Assembly (NCBI GenBank): GCA_945860285.1
Contig: CAMAQB010000021.1
Location: 1-42,658 of the forward strand
DNA length: 42,658 bases
Source: Akkermansia muciniphila
Lineage (GTDB): Bacteria > Verrucomicrobiota > Verrucomicrobiia > Verrucomicrobiales > Akkermansiaceae
Direction: 5' to 3'
In this document: positions 35,144 to 40,559 of the stretch, piece after piece
Layout of the letters: each line of letters opens with the position of its first letter
How positions within the stretch are numbered: position 1 is the stretch's first letter
Notes under the pieces: model-generated
Told to the model about the DNA's origin: nothing
The model's input: the letters and a program-made list of their open reading frames with translations, nothing else
The model's database searches: none
Made by a program: the position numbers and the translations under genes

Positions 35144-35183
35144 CACCCATGACCCATCGCCGATCATTTGAAACTGACATTCC

Positions 35184-35527
35184 ATGACATTCCTCACATG
35201 CCTCGCCCAATCCGACCGGCTTCTCCTTGACGGCGCGACCGGCACCGATCTCAATCTCCGGGGAGTCGATACCGGGCTCCCGCTCTGGTCAGCCAATGCA
35301 TTGATCAACGAACGCGATGCATGAGTTCTGCTGGACATTCATGAAGATTATCTTCGCGCCGGAGCGGACATCATCACCACGAATCCATTCCGCAGGATGA
35401 AAGCGTTGGTTGGGTGAACACCGATTCCGAAAACCCCGATGTCTATGGCGAACACGCAGTTCATTGGCCGACAAAAATCATCGGCGGATGCTGCGGCAGA
35501 ACACCTGACCACATCAGGCAATTGTAA
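35184..35527 (+). pseudogene. Homocysteine S-methyltransferase remnant, stop codon and internal deletion
   Basis: The first part reads DRLLLDGATGTDLNLRGVDT and LPLWSANAL, then a TGA at 35322-35324, then in frame IHEDYLRAGADIITTNPF. These are the N-terminal blocks of Hcy-binding methyltransferases (DGATGT; AHxxYLxAGADIxTTNTF). After about 35395 the sequence jumps to the C-terminal block NPDVYGEHAVHWPTKIIGGCCGRTP (zinc Cys pair) and stops at 35525-35527. Roughly 180 internal residues, including the first zinc-ligand cysteine, are gone. The loss is a true deletion and not a sequencing slip. The intact enzyme would use homocysteine and a methyl donor to make methionine. Confidence 0.85.
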
Positions 35528-35556
35528 AAAGTGGTAAAACACGGCGATGGACTTAC

Positions 35557-35591
35557 ATGGTTGTAATTTTTTTCTTGAAAATTGCAACCAT
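35557..35591. promoter_or_regulatory. Palindromic operator-like site upstream of the AAA_14 ATPase gene
   Basis: ATGGTTGTAATTTT (35557-35570) and AAAATTGCAACCAT (35578-35591) form an inverted repeat matching at 13 of 14 positions with a seven-base spacer. It ends 22 bases before the ATPase start codon. Position and symmetry suit binding of a dimeric regulator. There is no run of T after it that would suit termination. Confidence 0.45.
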
Positions 35592-35613
35592 CACTGGCAA
35601 TTTACACGAAACA

Positions 35614-36765
35614 ATGAACATCATTGATCGTCAATCCTTGGTCAAGCAGGTTACCGACTCGATCGGCAACTTTCGGGTGACGGCGCTATTGGGGCCGCGG
35701 CAGTGCGGCAAAACCACGCTGGCCCGTACTTTCGCGGTGCCGCGAGAGAACCATTTCGATCTGGAGGATCCGCTGGATCAAGCACGGTTGCAGAATCCCC
35801 GGGATGTTCTCGGCAACCTCACAGGGTTAGTCATCGTCGATGAGTTCCAGCGCCAACCCGGTCTTTTCCCGATTCTTCGGGTGCTCGCAGATCGGCAAGA
35901 CCAACCAGCTCGTTTCCTGATTCTCGGCAGTGCCTCGCCGCAGTTGATGAAAGGGGCTGCCGAATCGTTGGCGGGCCGTGTGAATTTCATCCACATGGGC
36001 GGGCTGAATTGCGAAGAGGTCGGCACCTCTACCCGCAACCAGCTCTGGCTGCGCGGAGGTTTTCCGGAATCCTATCTGGCGGCTTCGGACGCGGTGAGCA
36101 GCCGCTGGCGTCGTTCCTTCATGCAGACATTTCTGCATCAGGACATCCCGAGCTTCGGGATCGATGTCGCACCGGAGCGGCTCCGGCGCTTCTGGATCAT
36201 GGCGGCGCACTATCACGGCCAGACATGGAACAGTTCGGCCATCGCCAAGTCGCTCGATATCTCCCACACCACGGCGCGCTCGTATCTGGATATGCTGACC
36301 GATTCGTACGTAATGCGCCAGTTGCCGCCTTTCGTCACCAATCTAAAAAAGCGCATCGTCAAGGCACCCAAAGTCTATCTGCGCGACTCAGGCCTGCTGC
36401 ACAGCCTGCTGCAAATCGAAACACTCCGGGATCTCCAATCCAATCCGCGCTATGGCGCGTCGTGGGAAGGCTTCGCACTGGGACAACTTTGCGCGGTGAC
36501 GGGCATCGAACCGGACGAGGCGTTCTTCTGGGGCACCCACGGCGGAGCGGAAATGGATCTCATCGTCGCGCGTGGTGGAAAACGCTACGGCTTCGAATTC
36601 AAGGTGACGGAGAAACCAAGCGTCACCCACTCCATGACCATCGCCCAAGCGGATCTGGAACTGGAGAAAATCTATCTGGTCTATCCGGGCGAGCTGTCGT
36701 TTTCGTTGCGTGATGGAATGGAAGCTCTGGGTTACGCGCAGATTCCGGAGTTCCGGTTTCCGTAA
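35614..36765 (+). CDS. AAA_14/DUF4143 ATPase
   Basis: 383 residues from the ATG at 35614 (MNIIDRQS); an upstream in-frame ATG at 35557 falls inside the palindrome and is less likely. The AAA_14 domain has Walker A GPRQCGKTTL (27-36), HFDLEDP, Walker B GLVIVDEFQRQP (71-82) and sensor-like LILGSASPQ (103-111). The C-terminal DUF4143 domain includes LWLRGGFPESYLA, a winged-helix-like SSAIAKSLDISHTTARSYLDML, KAPKVYLRDSGLLHSLL and FFWGTHGGAEMDLIVARGGKRYGFEFK, which resembles a restriction-endonuclease-like E...D...ExK core. Full length, no defects. The cellular role of this widespread family is unknown. It is an intact gene surrounded by broken ones. Confidence 0.9.
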   Translation: MNIIDRQSLVKQVTDSIGNFRVTALLGPRQCGKTTLARTFAVPRENHFDLEDPLDQARLQNPRDVLGNLTGLVIVDEFQRQPGLFPILRVLADRQDQPARFLILGSASPQLMKGAAESLAGRVNFIHMGGLNCEEVGTSTRNQLWLRGGFPESYLAASDAVSSRWRRSFMQTFLHQDIPSFGIDVAPERLRRFWIMAAHYHGQTWNSSAIAKSLDISHTTARSYLDMLTDSYVMRQLPPFVTNLKKRIVKAPKVYLRDSGLLHSLLQIETLRDLQSNPRYGASWEGFALGQLCAVTGIEPDEAFFWGTHGGAEMDLIVARGGKRYGFEFKVTEKPSVTHSMTIAQADLELEKIYLVYPGELSFSLRDGMEALGYAQIPEFRFP

Positions 36766-36874
36766 TGCGTGACAGCAGCTTCACTTGAGGCACAGTCGCG
36801 GATCGACCATGAATTGAAAGCACTGCATGAATCCCTGAGTAAGCCTATCAACACGCCATACGCGCACTTTTTCC

Positions 36875-36960
36875 ATGAACATCAACTCCACAGCCCCGAT
36901 GCCGGCGAAACGACGATCAACGATCCGCAGGTGGCTGCTGCCACTTGGCGTGGTGCTGGG
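36875..36960 (+). pseudogene. N-terminal fragment of a second SUMF1-type gene
   Basis: The frame from the ATG at 36875 reads MNINSTAPMPAKRRSTIRRW, then LLPLGVVLG, parallel to the N-terminus of the SUMF1 gene at 34094 (STAPMPA, RIRRWLLPLGVVLG). At DNA level 36885-36960 matches 34107-34182 at 69 of 76 positions by eye. Similarity stops abruptly at 36960/36961, where an unrelated oxidoreductase remnant begins. It is therefore a truncated paralogue or partial duplication. Confidence 0.8.
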
Positions 36961-37491
36961 CTACCGGATGAGATCGTTGCTGATTTGGGAATCAACTTCG
37001 TGACGCTCGGTCGCTCGGTCGCTTCCTACACTCCCTATCACCGGGATAGCCGGGACGACGGGCTTTTGGTTTCGACGGAGTGGGATGAATCGACCGCGTA
37101 TGGTTTCAATCGGCTAACAGGATCGGACAAGGAAGGCAGCGCCTGGCGCGGGTTTTATGGGGAGATCGCCGAGTTGACCCGACGTTTTGCGCCGGGCATG
37201 CTGCAACCGCTCAAGAGCGAGGCGGAACTCAAAGCCGTTACCGGTTTGCCTGAAGTGTGGCGCAATCCGATGGAAATCCCCATCGGCTAAGTCATTCGCA
37301 CTCGCTTCACGGATGATCTGGTGCAAGGCGTGGCAGATCTGCCCGATGCGTCGATCGGCACCCATGTCTCCGCCGACGACATGCTAGCCAACCGATGCTT
37401 TCTCCATCACCTCATTCGCAACGGCAACGGGCAATGGCGCGTCCCTCAGGGCGGAATGGGAGCGCTGGCTAACAAGGTCCGAAGCTCTTGA
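36961..37491 (+). pseudogene. Phytoene-desaturase-like FAD oxidoreductase fragment with an in-frame stop
   Basis: One frame encodes LPDEIVADLGINFVTLGRSV, a TGSDKEGSAWRGFYGEIAEL block and GLPEVWRNPMEIPIG, then TAA at 37288-37290. The same frame continues VIRTRFTDDLVQGV, DASIGTHVSADD, RCFLHHLIRNGNGQWRVPQG and GMGALA, and ends at a TGA at 37489-37491. These blocks resemble the middle of PYROXD2/phytoene-desaturase-type proteins (NRCFLYHVIGNGTGEWRVPVGGMG). The N-terminal GxGxxG FAD-binding region and the C-terminal half are missing. The upstream junction is with a SUMF1 fragment. An open frame starting at a GTG at 36769 runs through both, but I consider it a chance fusion. Confidence 0.8.
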
Positions 37492-37766
37492 ATGTGCCAT
37501 TCCATTCCTTAGACTGGTTTCCAAGAGTCGATTCTTCTATTGGCCAGGTAAGATCATTCTTCGTCCCCAACGGGGCGCACGGAACTTCGTCTACATAAGC
37601 TTTTATGTTTCTTCGTCCTCCGTGCGTCCCGTTGGGCGCGCGGATCATTTTACGCTTATTCCAGGTTGCCAAGTGGCACCCTTCGCTTTCACCGTGAGCC
37701 CCGTTGGGGCAAAGATAAATGAAGGGATTTTTGCGAAACTGTCCAGCTCGGCGCGGCTTCCCCGGC
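37492..37766. repeat. Repeat-rich non-coding region with CCCGTTGGGG palindromes
   Basis: CCCCAACGGGGCGCACGG (37565-37582) faces CCGTGCGTCCCGTTGGGC (37620-37637), an imperfect inverted repeat spaced by 37 bases. A third copy, the palindrome GCCCCGTTGGGGC, lies at 37698-37710. Each copy is itself a hairpin. The layout is REP-like, and Y1 transposases such as the one at the left edge can mobilise such repeats. A minus-strand open frame here is an artefact of the repeats. Confidence 0.6.
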
Positions 37767-38280
37767 TCAGCGAAGTTGCACGGACCGCAGCATTTGATCG
37801 ATCTGTTTCACGTAGTCACCCTGCATGCCTTGCTAACGAGAACCTGATAATATTCCGTCGTCCCGCGCGATGTCGTGATCGCGAAATTCTCCCTTCTTTA
37901 ACATCGGAAAATCCGCGCCACTGCCTTCGTCGTTTTGGTACCAGCGCACCGGTTTTCCCGCGATCACCGTGTGCCGCCACTTTTGCTTGTAGGGCTTTTT
38001 TGCTGTACCGGATCGCCCTCGCCCATCGTTTGCACCAAAAGAGGCTCGCACATGACCAGCCCTGGCCCGCTGACCTTGCGGATGAACATGTCGTTCAAGC
38101 GCGAGGCGGGATCGACATAACGGATGTCATTTTCTTCGATTTTGGTGCTCCAGCGACCCGCCATGCGAGGAGAATGCGGGGAAATACTCAAACCTGCCGG
38201 CTGACCGGATGCCACGCACGAAGGAGAAATGGGAACCATCAGAGCCACCGAAAAACAAACAACAAGTGAGCGAGCAGCAT
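37767..38280 (-). pseudogene. Small secreted protein gene, frameshifted and interrupted
   Basis: Minus-strand fragments line up in order. A hydrophobic leader (LVVCFSVALMVPISPSCVA) is followed by MAGRWSTKIEENDIRYVDPA and RLNDMFIRKV, GPGLVMCEPLLVQTMGEGD, a one-base shift at the T6 run 37996-38001, then KPYKQKWRHTVIAGKPVRWY and GADFPMLKKGEFRDHD, a stop at 37835-37833, and the in-frame tail GDYVKQIDQMLRSVQL ending at 37767. Reassembled it would be a secreted protein of about 160 residues. No family is recognised. The leader frame also lacks a clear start codon. One shift lies in a homopolymer, where sequencing error is possible, but the separate stop argues for decay. Confidence 0.6.
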
Positions 38281-38447
38281 GCGTGAAACTTTTGGGCGAA
38301 TGGCTGGGAATAAAGCCGAAAAGAAATTGCTACCTTGGCCTTGCGGAACCCATCCAAAACTCCGGCGCTTCACCTGATTTCCACAATTAAGTCTCGACAC
38401 TTCACTGCGACAGGCTATTTTTTCGCCCGATTCATTCCCTTGGCTTA

Positions 38448-38476
38448 TTGACACAGAGTTTTTTGAGCGCAACTTT
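38448..38476 (+). promoter_or_regulatory. Probable promoter of the DUF1080 gene
   Basis: A perfect TTGACA (38448-38453) and AACTTT (38471-38476) spaced by 17 bases, 46 bases before the start codon. The weak -10 box has the same NANTTT form seen at ilvC. Confidence 0.45.
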
Positions 38477-38522
38477 CCATTTTCCATTGATCCCGAAACA
38501 GCTTTCTTAAACCGACATTCCT

Positions 38523-39284
38523 ATGAAAACAGACTACAAACGAACCGCAATCCTGACACTCGCCCTTCTCTCGACGTCCGCCTTCGCGGAAGACAAAGCC
38601 AAAGCCGCGATCCCCGCCGCCGGAGCAGACGGCTGGATCAATCTCTTCAATGGCAAGGACCTCAGCGGCTGGGAAGGTCTGGAGGGTTACTGGAGCGTGG
38701 TCGATGGTGCGATCCAGTGCACCGAAACCGTGGAAAACTCGAAGCAGACCAACTTGATTTTGCTGTGCTCGAAGGACAACCCGGAGAAATTCGCCAACTT
38801 TGAGATCCACTTCAGTTTCAAATGGGTCACCCCGGGTGGCAACTCAGGTTTGCAAATTCGCGGAAAAATCGACAAACCTGAGATGATGCACGTCGGCGGC
38901 TACCAAGCCGACATCGATGCGGGCAATGGTTACACCGGCATCATTTACGATGAAGGCGGAGTCGCCGGTGGCCGCGGCATCATGAGCAAACGCGGCGAAA
39001 AGACCGTCTGGAGCGCGGATAACAAGAGCACCAGCACGCCGCTGGACAAGAGCGATGCCGAAATCAAAGCCCAAATCAAACCGGTGGGCGAATGGAACAA
39101 TGCGGTTGTCATCGCCTCCGGCAACAAGATCACTTACAGCATCAACGGTCAGGTCACCACCGAGATGATCGACGACAGCCCCAAGGCCTGCAAAGACGGA
39201 GTCATCGGGTTCCAAATGCATGCAGGCGCGACCATGACGCTCCAATTCAAGGACATCAAAATCAAAATGCTGGACAAGAATTGA
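38523..39284 (+). CDS. Secreted DUF1080 (3-keto-disaccharide hydrolase-like) protein
   Basis: 253 residues with a signal peptide (about 1-22, AFA). The concanavalin-like DUF1080 domain starts with GWINLFNGKDLSGWEG, followed by GYWSVVDGAIQC, NFEIHFSFKWVTPGGNSGLQIRG, EMMHVGGYQADID, YTGIIYDEGG and the C-terminal MHAGATMTLQFKDIKIKML. Members of this family (now named for 3-keto-glycoside hydrolysis) are secreted and abundant in Verrucomicrobiota and Planctomycetota, where they are thought to act on plant or algal glycans. The gene is complete with its own promoter and stands between two pseudogenes. Confidence 0.92.
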   Translation: MKTDYKRTAILTLALLSTSAFAEDKAKAAIPAAGADGWINLFNGKDLSGWEGLEGYWSVVDGAIQCTETVENSKQTNLILLCSKDNPEKFANFEIHFSFKWVTPGGNSGLQIRGKIDKPEMMHVGGYQADIDAGNGYTGIIYDEGGVAGGRGIMSKRGEKTVWSADNKSTSTPLDKSDAEIKAQIKPVGEWNNAVVIASGNKITYSINGQVTTEMIDDSPKACKDGVIGFQMHAGATMTLQFKDIKIKMLDKN

Positions 39285-39306
39285 GTTCCGCAGCGGTTTT
39301 CTGCCA

Positions 39307-39326
39307 GGGTGCGTTTTCCCGCACCC
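39307..39326 (+). terminator. Possible terminator hairpin after the DUF1080 gene
   Basis: GGGTGCG (39307-39313) and CGCACCC (39320-39326) form a seven-pair GC-rich stem with a six-base loop, 22 bases after the stop codon. No T-tract follows, so it may only stabilise the 3' end. Confidence 0.4.
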
Positions 39327-39730
39327 GCCGTGAGCCTGTCGAAAGTCACCGAGACAGAAATGGCGGGTGTCTAACCTTTGCGATCTACGTAGCCCCCAAA
39401 GGTCTATGAAAGAGATGAAAACCAACTCCATTTCCTCTCCGGTGTTCCACCGTGTGCCCCATCGCAATCGACCACGCCTGATGGCGGCATTTTGATGTGT
39501 GCAACGCTTTCTTTGATGATCGCGCTGGCAACAACTGAAAATTTTTGCTGATCGATGCAGTCGAGCAAAAGCGAAGGTCGGGCGCATTTTTCCCGCCGAC
39601 CTGTTTGAACTGCTGAATAACCTGCAAACAGTTGCAACGAGTCCGAACCAACCGGTACGGTGAATTGGAAAACAAATTCCGCGACAAAAAACGCTACATG
39701 TGTGAACCATTCTTTGATTGATCGTTTCCC
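39327..39730. other. Spacer without a recognisable gene
   Basis: Open frames occur on the minus strand (for example 39385-39687), but none has a start, composition or motif that I can assign. It includes GAGCCTGTCGAAAG (39332-39345), a string common in intergenic repeats. It may hold unrecognised decayed DNA, like its surroundings. Confidence 0.4.
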
Positions 39731-40542
39731 ATAAACCTCGAAGCAAGACCGCAGAAACGCCGCTGGCTGAAATGGACTCTCCGCATCCTTCTTCTAACGA
39801 TTGTGGTGCTGTTGACAAAATTCATCCTGCACCTCGTCTTGCCGAGAAATTTCGCCGCGACCGGAGAATCGCTGCCACTTGCGCTCGCCAGCGGATCATT
39901 CCAGACTTCCTACTACTGTGGTCCACAATCACCCAAAGGGATCGTCATACTGGGCACGGGCGACGGAGGATGGTCTTACTGGGAGGAAAACACCGCAAAA
40001 CATTTGTCGGCAATGGGTTATGCCGTGGGCGGCTGGGACTGCCGAAAATTCGCTGACTCACGCACCTATGATCAGTCAAGTCTCGGCGCGGGGTTCCATG
40101 CCGCCGTGGAGGCGGTGCGCAAGCGCAGCGACGCTGACGAGAGCATCCCCGTCTGGTATGGTGGCTGGTCGACCGGCGCCGAACAATCGGTGGCGGCGGC
40201 CTGCGGGGACCGGCCCGCGCACCTGGTGGGCCTGCTGTTTGCGGCGCCCGGATCACATGGACGTTACGGCATCACGACGAGCGACTTGTGCTGGGCAAGG
40301 ATCCCGAAGGACCCGATTCTTTCGCGCTTGCGGACCTGGCACCCGGTCTCAGCGGCCTGCGCGTCGCCCAGTTCGCGGCCGGGCTCGATTCAATGGACGA
40401 CGTGACCTAGCTCGCAAAGTTGTCAGTTCCGCAGAGGATTTTTGAGATGTCGGGCAAACTGCATGACATGGGCGGTGCGGGGCCGGAGTTTCAGGAAACA
40501 TTGGACAAAGCGATCGCATGGACCCTGGATAGCCAACCCTGA
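39731..40542 (+). pseudogene. acvB: AcvB/VirJ-type lysyl-phosphatidylglycerol hydrolase, decayed
   Basis: The frame begins at an ATA (39731) where an ATG would be expected and encodes a basic N-terminus and membrane helix (RWLKWTLRILLLTIVVLL), then VirJ-domain blocks: GIVILGTGDGGWSYWE, MGYAVGGWDCRKF, and the Ser elbow VWYGGWSTGAEQ followed by LVGLLFAAPGSHGRYGITTSDL. A shift at about 40289 moves to another frame (LGKDPEG, LADLAPGLSGLRVAQFAAG), then TAG at 40408-40410 where a Trp is likely (DDVT-stop-LAKL), then FEMSGKLHDMGGAGPEFQET to TGA at 40540-40542. The C-terminal His block is thus still legible. Three independent lesions argue for a pseudogene. It is 17 bases upstream of mprF. AcvB-type proteins hydrolyse the aminoacylated lipid made by LpiA/MprF. 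Confidence 0.85.
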
Positions 40543-40559
40543 ACCTCGAGCCGGAGTTG

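Noticed and set aside
36769-37290. 173-codon open frame starting at GTG as a possible new protein
   Set aside because: It crosses a SUMF1 fragment in the wrong frame and an oxidoreductase fragment cut by a stop; better explained as two pseudogene pieces.
37469-37672. 67-codon minus-strand open frame
   Set aside because: It lies across the CCCGTTGGGG palindromes, and its composition reflects the repeats.
39385-39687. 100-codon minus-strand open frame between DUF1080 and the acvB remnant
   Set aside because: No recognisable motif, no start signal and low-quality composition; possibly decayed DNA but not supportable as a gene.
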